From the NCBI GenBank assembly GCA_021156385.1, contig JAJNDL010000091.1, positions 1 through 5,967 on the forward strand: a stretch of DNA of 5,967 nucleotides, written 5' to 3'. The first letter of the stretch is position 1. Every line of letters starts with the position of its first letter. The notes below the pieces were generated by a model, which did no database searches, was not told where the DNA came from, and worked only from the letters and a program-made list of their open reading frames with translations. Made by a program: the position numbers and the translations under genes. Shown one piece after another: positions 1-5,967 of this stretch. The stretch comes from Moraxellaceae bacterium (lineage in GTDB: Bacteria > Pseudomonadota > Gammaproteobacteria > Pseudomonadales > Moraxellaceae).

Positions 1-1
1 G

Positions 2-367
2 AACCCGCTGGTGCAGCGCGCCACGCGCGGCAAGCTCGCCAAGTTCAACTTCGGCGCGACGCTGCACCGCGTGGTGCGCCTGGACCTCGCCAGCGGCGTG
101 TTCGTGCCGCAGCAGGCCACGCTGCGCCCGCAATGGGAGACCCGCCTGCCGCTGCTCCTGGAGCAGCTCGTGAAGGCGCCGGCGGTGCTGCGCGTGGCCT
201 ACATGGCGGAGACGGAGGATGCGGCGCTGGTCGAGGCGCGCGTGAAGGCCGTGAAGCGCGAGATCGCGAAACGCTGGGCCGCCGCCGGCAGCCCCTATGA
301 ACTGAGCATCGAAACGGAAGTGTTCTGGCGCACGGGCGCGCCCCCTGCCAGGAGGGCCGCGCCATGA
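2..367 (+). CDS. C-terminal end of a large envelope/surface protein (5' end outside window), degenerate OmpA-like terminal domain
   Basis: The reading frame is open from the first bases of the window, so this is the 3' end of a longer gene; 121 residues and the stop are visible. The segment reads as a beta-alpha-beta-alpha-beta pattern: a strand at visible residues about 19-36 (HRVVRLDLASGVFVP), an amphipathic helix about 43-57, a strand at 61-69 (AVLRVAYMA), a long charged helix about 74-93 (containing VEARVKAVKREIAKRW), and a final strand at 99-109 (YELSIETEVFW). This order matches the OmpA/MotB fold. The HxDN-type loop reads YMAETED, and the usual NRRVE segment is missing, so peptidoglycan binding is doubtful. 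From memory, similar '...EVFWRRGAP' tails end giant repeat-rich (DUF11-like) surface proteins that sit before OmpA-barrel genes; that identity is inferred, since no repeats are visible here. The gene overlaps the next one by four bases (ATGA), which implies translational coupling. A GTG at 11 could be read as a start, but the homology-like pattern and the lack of a ribosome binding site argue against it. Confidence 0.7.
   Translation, partial: NPLVQRATRGKLAKFNFGATLHRVVRLDLASGVFVPQQATLRPQWETRLPLLLEQLVKAPAVLRVAYMAETEDAALVEARVKAVKREIAKRWAAAGSPYELSIETEVFWRTGAPPARRAAP
350..355 (+). promoter_or_regulatory. Shine-Dalgarno site AGGAGG for the OmpA-barrel gene
   Basis: AGGAGG lies 8 bases before the ATG at 364, inside the last codons of the upstream gene. 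This is a full consensus match at near-ideal spacing. It decides the start at 364 over the in-frame ATGs at 388 and 424, neither of which has a recognisable site in front of it. With the ATGA overlap it suggests both reinitiation by ribosomes finishing the upstream gene and strong independent loading. Confidence 0.85.
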
Positions 368-489
368 GCCGTCCCGTGTTGCCCGCCATGCGCCTCCACC
401 CGCTTTACCGGTCGCTGTGCCTCATGCCGAAACCCTTCACCCTTGCCGCCATGCTGAGCGTGGCGGCCGCGCCGGTGCTCGCCGGTGCC
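364..489 (+). other. Signal peptide with extended N-terminus
   Basis: Residues 1-42 of the OmpA-barrel protein. The core Sec signal starts at Met21 as MPKPFTLAAMLSVAAAPVLA, with Lys23 as the positive residue, a hydrophobic run at about 25-39, and small residues before cleavage. Cleavage could fall after Ala40 (VLA/GA) or Ala42 (AGA/DT). The first 20 residues (with Arg3, Arg10 and Arg16) add an unusually long N-region. They exist only if translation starts at 364, which the ribosome binding site supports. Cys19 lies in this leader, and no lipobox is convincing. Export to the periplasm is therefore well supported; the exact cut site is not. Confidence 0.75.
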
Positions 490-3400
490 GACACGCCGTC
501 CTCCGGATCGCCCGGGACGGAACGTCCCGACGCCGCCGTGCGCGAGAGCGCAGCACTCGGCGCCACCGTGGAAAAGCAGCTGCCGCTCTATGTCGAGCCG
601 CAGCGCTGGCTGCAGGACCCGGCCCTCTACGAGCAGAACCGCGGCGATCGCATCGAGACGCAGCAGGTGAAGGAGAAAGTGGTCCGCACCGTCAAGCTTG
701 CCAATGTCGTGCCGCCCATCCATTACGGCTCGGGCGAGGCGGAAATCCCCGCCCACTATGTCGACCTGCTGCGCGACGTGCTGGCGCGCATGCAGGGCCG
801 GCGCAACGTGCGCCTGCACTTCCTCGGCCATTCCGACAACGCGCAGCTGCGCCGCGCGCTGCTGGCCCGCTACGGCGACAACGTCGGCCTCTCGCGCGAG
901 CGTGCCGGCACCGCCGCCGAATATTTCAAGAAGGCGCTGGGCCTGCCGGCGGAGTCCATCTCCTTCGACGGCGCCGGCGAGGCGCAGCCCGTGGCCAGCA
1001 ACCGCACCGACGCCGGCAAGGCGCAGAACCGCCGCGTGGAAGTGCAGGTCTGGTACGACGAGCTGGACGACGTGACGGTGGAGAAGGAGGTCGTCGTCAC
1101 CGAGCGTCTCAACCGCGTGAAGGTCTGCCGCGTCGAGACGGTCTGCAAGCTCGATTACAAGGCCGGCCATGCCCGGCGCACGCGCGTGAAGAACCTGGTG
1201 GCGCCGCTGCGCTTCAACAGCGAAGAGTCGCCGCTGCTGCCGGAGGAGTTCCGCCAGCAGGTGCTGCGCACGCTGGAGGGCCTCGGCGACAAGCAGAACG
1301 TGGTGCTGAAGCTGGTCGGCCACACCGATAACCTGCCGCTGGCCAGCCGCGAGGAACGCATCTACGGCACGGCGCTCGGCCTCTCCAAGGCCCGCGCCCG
1401 CCGCGCCGCGCTCGCCCTGCAGGATGCGTTGAAGCTGCCGTCCGCCATGCTGGAGAGCGACGGCCGCGGCGCCAGCCAGCCGGTCGCCTCCAACGACAGC
1501 GATGCCGGCCGTGCGTTGAACCGCCGCATCGAGGTGGAGTTCTGGTACGACGACGCGCTGAAGGAGCTGCCGGAGGCGCCGCAGATGTGCCCGGAAGCCG
1601 CGCCCGCAGAAACCGTGATGCGCGTGCACGAGCCGGCCAACGGCCCCCTCCCGCCGGTGGCGATCACCGACGGCCAGCCGGTGCTGGACGCCGCCTATGC
1701 CGAGCGCCTGCGCACGGTGCTGGCGGAAGTGAAAGACAAGAGCAATGTGCGCCTGCGCTTCATCGGCCATATCGCCAACGAGCGCCTGGACCGCCGCGCC
1801 GCCATGATCTACGGCGACGACATCGGCCTCTCGGCCGCGCGGGCGCGCCGCGTCATGGAGAGCCTCGTGCCGCAGCTCGGCCTCGCGGCCGGCCAGGCCG
1901 AGTTCGAAGGCCGCGGCTATGTGCAGACCGACGACGTGGTGAACGCCGGCTTCGTGGAAGCCGCCACCTCGCGCGTCGACGTGCAGGTGGTCTACGACGA
2001 GCAGGCGCAGCTCGACGATCTCGACGGGCTGGACATCCAGCGCCTGACGCGCGAGGTCGACACCGCCAATCCCTATGCGCTCAACCTCATGCGCATCACC
2101 GTCGACGGCAAGCCGGTCGACGACCCCGCGCGTGCCGTGCCCGACGTGGAGCGCTGCGTCGACGTCGCCCTCGACAAGGCCGACGTGCAGTTCAAGTACG
2201 ACAACCTGGACCTGAAGCCGCGCCTCAACGTCACCGCCTGGCCCAACACCGTGCGCTACAGCGACGACGGTGCGGGCGGCAACCGCGTGCAGTTCCGCCT
2301 CTACAGCAACTACCCGGCCTTCATCGAACGCGCGGAAGTGCGCCTCTTCGAAAGCGGCCGCTCGCTGCGCGACACGCCGCTGGCGGTGGTGCCGGTGGAC
2401 CCGGCGGGGCGTGCCGAATGGCAGGCGAACTTCGCGAGTTACCAGGCGCCGGGCCGCGAGCTGAAGTACGTGCTGCGCGTCTACGATAAAAAGGGCCGCT
2501 ACGACGAGACCGCGGAGCAGACGCTCTGGGTCGTGGACACGCTCTACGACAAGGCCGACGCCAGCGTTGCCGGGCAGGAACTGCTGGTCGGCTACGGCGA
2601 GAACCGCCTGGCGCAGCGCCACATTCCGCTGCACGGCGGCACCATCAAGGTCCACGGGACAAAGATCCCGGCCGGTCGCCAAGTCTTCGTCGCCGGCCGC
2701 GCCACGCCGGTGAGCGAGAAAGGCGAGTTCGTGGTGGAGGAGATCCTTCCGAACGGCCTGCACACCGTGGAAGTCGCGGTGCTGGACGGCGAGGGCAACG
2801 GCGAGCTCTTCCTGCGCGACCTGGCGCTGGAGAAGAGCGACTGGTTCACCGTCGCCATCGCCGACCTCACGGCCTCGGCCAACGACACCAACGGCCCGGC
2901 CGCGCTGCTGCAGCCGGCGGGCGGACACACCGACGACGACCTTGCCGTCGACGGCCGCCTCGCGTTCTACACGCGCGGCAAGTTCGGCAACGACTGGCAG
3001 CTCACCGCCAGCGCCGACACGCTGGAAGGCCCGGTCGAGGATATCTTCAGCAACTTCATGCAGAAGTCGCCCGACGCCCTGTTCCGCCGCATCGACCCCG
3101 ACTACGCGCTGCCCACCTACGGCGACGACAGCACGGTGGAGGAGGACGCGCCCACGCTCGGCAAGTTCTACCTGAAGCTGCGCCACGACGACGACTACGG
3201 CCTCTGGGGCAACTTCAAGGTCGGCTACACCGACAACACGCTGGCCCACGTCGACCGCAGCCTCTACGGCGCCAACGTGCACTGGCAGTCGGAAGCGGTG
3301 ACGGGCTTCGGCGAGAAGAAGTTCCTCATCGACGGCTTTGCCGCCGACCCCGGCACCATCGCCGGCCGCGACGAGTTCCGCGGCACCGGCGGTTCGCTCT

Positions 3401-5535
3401 ACTACCTGCGCCACCAGGACGTGCTGCAGGGCTCGGAGCGCGTGCGCATCGAGGTGCGCGACAAGGTCTCCGGACTCGTGCTCGGCGTGAAGCACCTGAC
3501 GCCGGCGCTGGACTACGACATCGACTACCTGCAGGGCCGCATCCTGCTCAACGCGCCGCTCTCCGCGACCAGCGCCGACGGCCTGCTGGTGGCGAGCGAG
3601 GCCGGCAGCGGCAACGAGGTCTACCTCGTCACGCGCTACGAGTATTCGACGGGCTTCGACGACGTCGGCAATCTGTCCGCCGGCGGCCGCCTGCACTACT
3701 GGGTGGGCGATGTCCTGAAGATCGGCCTCACCGCCAGCGACAGCAGCGAGGCCGGCAACGCTAGCCGCCTCGCCGGCACCGACCTCACCCTGCGCAAGAG
3801 TGCGCAGACCTGGGTCAAGGCGGAACTCTCGCAGAGCGAAGGCGAGGGCAGCACGGCCTTCCTGTCGCAGGACGGCGGCTACAACTTCGGCCAGGCACCG
3901 AGCGGCGCGTTGCCGGGCGCGGCGGAAAACCTCTCGGCCGAGGCGTCGCGCTTCGAAGCGAGCATCGACCTGAAAGACGTGCATGCCAAGGCGAAAGGCA
4001 CGCTGACCGCCTACCAGCAGAGCGTGGAGGCGGGCTTTACGGCGCCCGGCCAGATCACGCCGAAGGATACCGAGCAGGTCGGTGCCGCCCTGCAGCTGCC
4101 GGTGACGGACAAGGTCGGCCTGCGCGCACGCCTGGACAGCAAGGAGCAGACGCAGGGCGTTGCCACCGATGCCGCCGAGCTCAATGTCGATTACCGCGTG
4201 AACGAACGCTGGCAGCTGAGCTCCGGCCTGCGCCAGGAAAGCCGCGCCGACCACTCGCCCGTGGTGCCGCTGACGCAGGTGCAGGGCGACCGCAGCGACC
4301 TGGTGCTGCGCGCCGACTACGACTCGAAGGCACGCTGGAGCGCCTACGGTTTCGTGCAGGACACGGTGGCCTCCAACGGCAACCAGGAAGACAACGGCCG
4401 CGTCGGCGCCGGCGGCGCCTGGCGCGCCACCGACCGCCTCAAGGTCAGCGGCGAGGCCTCCGGCGGCGATCTCGGCATGGCCGCGAAAGCCGGCACCGAA
4501 TACCTCGTCTCCGACCGCAGCAACCTCTACCTGAACTACGCGCTGGAGAACGAGCGCAGCGACAACGGCGTGCGCGCGCAGCGCGGCAGCGCCAGCACCG
4601 GCGTCCGCTCGCGCTGGTCCGATACCACCAGCGTCTACCTGGAAGAAAAGTACACGCACGGCGATGTGCCCACCGGCCTCACGCACGCCACCGGCATCGA
4701 CCTCGCGCCCAACGACCGCTGGAACTACGGCGCCAGCCTCGATGTCGGCACGCTGCGCGACAACCTCACCGGCGCCGAACTGGAGCGCCAGGCGCTGGGC
4801 CTGAAGGCGGGTTATTCGCACCAGGCCGTCACCTTCGCCACGCAGTGGGAAGTACGCCTCGACGACCGCGAGAATCCCGATCTTTCACGCGAGGAGCGCA
4901 CCACCTGGCTGACGCGCAACAGCGTGAAATACCAGGTCACGCCGGACTGGCGCCTGATCGGCAAGCTGAATCTGTCGGAGAGCAAAAGCTCGCTGGGCGA
5001 GTTCTACGACGGCAATTTCCTGGAAGCCGTGCTGGGCTACGGCTACCGCCCCGTCGCGCACGACCGCCTGAACGCGCTGCTGAAGTACACCTACTTCTAC
5101 AACCTGCCGGCGGCGGACCAGGTGACCATCGAGAACACCGCGGCCGAGTTCGTGCAGAAGAGCCACATCGCCTCGCTTGATACGGTCTACGACCTCACGC
5201 CGCGCTGGAGCGTGGGCGGCAAGCTCGCCTACCGCCTGGGGCAGGTGAGCCAGGACCGCGCCAATCCGCAGTTCTTCGACAGCCGCGCCAGCCTCGTCAT
5301 CCTGCGCGCCGACTGGCACGTGATCCGGCACTGGGACGCCGTGGTGGAAGCGCGCCAGCTCGACCTGCCGGATGCCGGCGACAGCAGGAGCGGCATGCTG
5401 GTGGCGGGCTACCGCCACCTCAACGACCACGTGAAGTTCGGCGCCGGCTACAACTTCACGACCTTCTCGGACGACCTCACAGACCTGAGCTACGACCACC
5501 AGGGCTTCTTCATCAACCTCGTGGGCAAGTTGTAA
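364..5535 (+). CDS. Giant OmpA-family outer-membrane protein: signal peptide, three OmpA-like domains, Ig-like region, C-terminal beta-barrel
   Basis: This 1723-residue exported protein is predicted to sit in the outer membrane with periplasmic cell-wall-binding domains. Residues 1-42 hold a Sec signal with a long N-region. Three OmpA-like domains follow at about 115-232, 277-397 and 419-546, with the signatures GHSDN (155-159), GHTDN (319-323) and GHIAN (468-472). Each also has an LSxxRA motif (arginines 180, 344, 493), and each ends in a YDE/YDD strand. Residues about 550-825 are beta-rich and Ig-like, ending in ILPNGLHTVEVAV (794-806) and DWF (826-828). A neck region carries DPDYALPTYGDDST (911-924), GKFY (933-936) and DYDIDYLQGR (1050-1059). 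From about 1084 to the end, alternating amphipathic strands with aromatic residues and charged loops suggest a large barrel; the last residues are FINLVGKL. OmpA-like domains bind diaminopimelate through the HTDN Asp and the LSxxRA Arg; domain 3 lacks that Asp. Function is unknown. I infer export, assembly or anchoring of the coupled upstream protein. The broad class is secure, the role is not. Confidence 0.9.
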   Translation: MSRPVLPAMRLHPLYRSLCLMPKPFTLAAMLSVAAAPVLAGADTPSSGSPGTERPDAAVRESAALGATVEKQLPLYVEPQRWLQDPALYEQNRGDRIETQQVKEKVVRTVKLANVVPPIHYGSGEAEIPAHYVDLLRDVLARMQGRRNVRLHFLGHSDNAQLRRALLARYGDNVGLSRERAGTAAEYFKKALGLPAESISFDGAGEAQPVASNRTDAGKAQNRRVEVQVWYDELDDVTVEKEVVVTERLNRVKVCRVETVCKLDYKAGHARRTRVKNLVAPLRFNSEESPLLPEEFRQQVLRTLEGLGDKQNVVLKLVGHTDNLPLASREERIYGTALGLSKARARRAALALQDALKLPSAMLESDGRGASQPVASNDSDAGRALNRRIEVEFWYDDALKELPEAPQMCPEAAPAETVMRVHEPANGPLPPVAITDGQPVLDAAYAERLRTVLAEVKDKSNVRLRFIGHIANERLDRRAAMIYGDDIGLSAARARRVMESLVPQLGLAAGQAEFEGRGYVQTDDVVNAGFVEAATSRVDVQVVYDEQAQLDDLDGLDIQRLTREVDTANPYALNLMRITVDGKPVDDPARAVPDVERCVDVALDKADVQFKYDNLDLKPRLNVTAWPNTVRYSDDGAGGNRVQFRLYSNYPAFIERAEVRLFESGRSLRDTPLAVVPVDPAGRAEWQANFASYQAPGRELKYVLRVYDKKGRYDETAEQTLWVVDTLYDKADASVAGQELLVGYGENRLAQRHIPLHGGTIKVHGTKIPAGRQVFVAGRATPVSEKGEFVVEEILPNGLHTVEVAVLDGEGNGELFLRDLALEKSDWFTVAIADLTASANDTNGPAALLQPAGGHTDDDLAVDGRLAFYTRGKFGNDWQLTASADTLEGPVEDIFSNFMQKSPDALFRRIDPDYALPTYGDDSTVEEDAPTLGKFYLKLRHDDDYGLWGNFKVGYTDNTLAHVDRSLYGANVHWQSEAVTGFGEKKFLIDGFAADPGTIAGRDEFRGTGGSLYYLRHQDVLQGSERVRIEVRDKVSGLVLGVKHLTPALDYDIDYLQGRILLNAPLSATSADGLLVASEAGSGNEVYLVTRYEYSTGFDDVGNLSAGGRLHYWVGDVLKIGLTASDSSEAGNASRLAGTDLTLRKSAQTWVKAELSQSEGEGSTAFLSQDGGYNFGQAPSGALPGAAENLSAEASRFEASIDLKDVHAKAKGTLTAYQQSVEAGFTAPGQITPKDTEQVGAALQLPVTDKVGLRARLDSKEQTQGVATDAAELNVDYRVNERWQLSSGLRQESRADHSPVVPLTQVQGDRSDLVLRADYDSKARWSAYGFVQDTVASNGNQEDNGRVGAGGAWRATDRLKVSGEASGGDLGMAAKAGTEYLVSDRSNLYLNYALENERSDNGVRAQRGSASTGVRSRWSDTTSVYLEEKYTHGDVPTGLTHATGIDLAPNDRWNYGASLDVGTLRDNLTGAELERQALGLKAGYSHQAVTFATQWEVRLDDRENPDLSREERTTWLTRNSVKYQVTPDWRLIGKLNLSESKSSLGEFYDGNFLEAVLGYGYRPVAHDRLNALLKYTYFYNLPAADQVTIENTAAEFVQKSHIASLDTVYDLTPRWSVGGKLAYRLGQVSQDRANPQFFDSRASLVILRADWHVIRHWDAVVEARQLDLPDAGDSRSGMLVAGYRHLNDHVKFGAGYNFTTFSDDLTDLSYDHQGFFINLVGKL
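706..2001 (+). repeat. Three tandem OmpA-like domain repeats (protein-level), the third degenerate
   Basis: Approximate limits are 706-1059, 1192-1554 and 1618-2001 (residues 115-232, 277-397 and 419-546). Aligned elements are NVRLHFLGHSDN / NVVLKLVGHTDN / NVRLRFIGHIAN; then a shared insertion ending YGDNVGLS / YGTALGLS / YGDDIGLS; then RA; then a G-G/R-G turn; then NRRVEV (222-227) / NRRIEV (386-391) / TSRVDV (535-540); then WYDE / WYDD / VYDE. The third copy has Ala in place of the ligand-binding Asp and lost NRR, but keeps the LSAARA arginine. The insertion between the HxDN loop and LSxxRA is shared by all three, so they probably arose by internal duplication and then diverged. The similarity is at protein level; I did not see long DNA identity. 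Confidence 0.85.
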
Positions 5536-5595
5536 GAGGGTACCCCCGCAGGTTTTCCGCCCTGGTTGCGACGAGAGGATGATTGTCCGTGGTCG

Positions 5596-5615
5596 TGCCC
5601 TGCCGCTGCAGGGCA
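5596..5615. other. Small intergenic hairpin, 8-bp perfect stem
   Basis: TGCCCTGC (5596-5603) pairs with GCAGGGCA (5608-5615) around a CGCT loop. It lies 60 bases after the stop of the OmpA-barrel gene and has no T-run after it, so it is not a classical intrinsic terminator. A second short stem (CCCTT 5647-5651 with AAGGG 5655-5659) and a tandem ACCGCT (5619-5624, 5627-5632) lie between it and the terminator at 5676. It may stabilise the 3' end of the mRNA or be part of a structured 3' transcript; no known RNA family is recognised. Confidence 0.4.
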
Positions 5616-5675
5616 GAAACCGCTGTACCGCTTCCGCCCTGCGGCTCCCTTGCGAAGGGCGCCCTGTCCGCCAAC

Positions 5676-5703
5676 GAAAAGGCCCGCATCCGCGGGCCTT
5701 TTC
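5676..5703. terminator. Bidirectional Rho-independent terminator between convergent genes
   Basis: A perfect 12-bp stem (GAAAAGGCCCGC at 5676-5687 with its complement at 5692-5703) closes a four-base loop ATCC. The seven-pair GC core GGCCCGC/GCGGGCC is flanked by AAAA on the left and TTTT on the right, so each strand gives a GC hairpin followed by a short U run. It sits 140 bases after the plus-strand stop at 5535 and 87 bases after the minus-strand stop at 5791, so it can end both converging transcripts. The U tract is only four long, so its strength is uncertain. Confidence 0.88.
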
Positions 5704-5790
5704 ATTCAGTCGCCGGAACCTGTTCAGGCCGGCCGGGGAGATCGGCGTTGCGGCAGGAGCGGCATCGCCATTCTCAAGCCGCCAAGCGCT

Positions 5791-5967
5791 TCAGCCCGCG
5801 GTCGCGAGCCGCATCTGTGCCGCCAGGTCGCGCTTGGTGCGCGCCAGCTTGGCGGCATAGAGGTTGTCGTCCGCCAGCTTGAGCAGGGCGGCGGCATCGC
5901 CGCGGGCATCCTCGGCAATGCCGGTGCTCATGGTGATGGCGAAGGCTTGCCCGTGGCTTTCGAAGGA
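5791..5967 (-). CDS. C-terminal end of a GGDEF-domain protein (probable diguanylate cyclase), 5' part outside window
   Basis: Read on the minus strand from the window edge, an open frame of 58 residues ends at TGA (5793-5791). It contains AFAITMSTGIAED (visible residues 8-20) and LLKLADDNLYAAKLARTKRD (28-47), which match the end of GGDEF domains: the '(I/V)T(V/M)S(I/T)G(I/V)A' strand, then 'LL..AD.ALY.AK..GRN'. GGDEF enzymes condense two GTP into cyclic di-GMP, usually as the C-terminal output of a sensor protein. The GG(D/E)EF active site and I-site would lie upstream of what is visible, so activity cannot be judged. The usual GRN after AK is replaced by ARTK, a divergent end. Only 11 residues (LAAQMRLATAG) follow RD, so the domain is the protein's C-terminus. 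It is convergent with the OmpA-barrel gene and shares its terminator, so it is probably a separate unit. Confidence 0.87.
   Translation of the reverse strand, partial: SFESHGQAFAITMSTGIAEDARGDAAALLKLADDNLYAAKLARTKRDLAAQMRLATAG

Noticed and set aside
417..1331. Plus-strand open frames in other phases (417-1331, 1587-2489, 2942-3175, 4845-5180)
   Set aside because: They are Arg/Ala/Pro-rich shadow translations of the barrel gene, a typical frame-shifted reading of GC-rich coding DNA.
295..4821. A 1508-codon open frame on the minus strand opposite the OmpA-barrel gene
   Set aside because: It is antisense to a gene with clear domains. Its product is a monotonous Ala/Val/Arg/His-rich string with no recognisable motif. 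GC-rich codon choice in the sense gene avoids the codons that would give stops on this strand.
4885..5499. A 204-codon minus-strand open frame under the barrel region
   Set aside because: It is again antisense to the barrel, with the same low-complexity composition and no supporting ribosome binding site or motif.
424..5535. Alternative start of the barrel gene at Met21
   Set aside because: It would give a neat signal peptide, but no Shine-Dalgarno precedes it, whereas 364 has AGGAGG at ideal spacing and an ATGA overlap.
5538..5545. GGGTACCC palindrome just after the stop of the barrel gene
   Set aside because: An 8-base palindrome without a loop or T-run is expected by chance and makes no stable hairpin.
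5490..5918. Short open frames across the intergenic region (5490-5705 minus, 5579-5882 plus, 5724-5918 minus)
   Set aside because: They run through the terminator or lie out of phase with the GGDEF end, and none has family-like motifs. The real minus-strand frame here is 5791-5967.
1..5967. CRISPR arrays, tRNA or rRNA genes, insertion sequences, attachment sites
   Set aside because: I saw no regularly spaced direct repeats, tRNA-like folds, transposase motifs or terminal inverted repeats.

Overview
The window is very GC-rich and strongly biased to G/C at third codon positions. It has Gram-negative envelope proteins and a GGDEF gene, which suggests a high-GC proteobacterium, probably beta- or gammaproteobacterial. 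No marker in the window fixes the genus. About 92% of it is two co-directional plus-strand genes. The last 177 bases hold the 3' end of a convergent minus-strand gene.

Layout: (1) 2-367 (+) is the 3' end of a larger gene that begins upstream. Its C-terminus looks like a shortened, degenerate OmpA-like fold, and I infer it ends a large surface or envelope protein. (2) 364-5535 (+) overlaps it by an ATGA junction behind a near-perfect Shine-Dalgarno sequence. It encodes a 1723-residue exported protein. In order, this has a signal peptide, three OmpA-like (peptidoglycan-binding type) domains, Ig-like beta domains, a conserved neck region, and a C-terminal stretch of about 640 residues that reads as a large outer-membrane beta-barrel. 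(3) 5536-5790 is intergenic and carries a small hairpin and a perfect 12-bp bidirectional terminator. (4) 5791-5967 (-) is the C-terminal end of a GGDEF (diguanylate cyclase-type) protein, cut by the window edge.

How they may work together: the ATGA overlap and strong ribosome binding site indicate translational coupling, so the upstream protein and the OmpA-barrel protein are probably made in linked amounts and act in one envelope structure. The most interesting element is the large protein. Its periplasmic peptidoglycan-binding repeats lie N-terminal to the barrel, the reverse of classical OmpA, and the third repeat has lost the key aspartate. A plausible but unproven reading is an outer-membrane translocon or anchor for the upstream partner, tied to the cell wall. 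The GGDEF gene is on the opposite strand behind a shared terminator and is probably a separate transcription unit.
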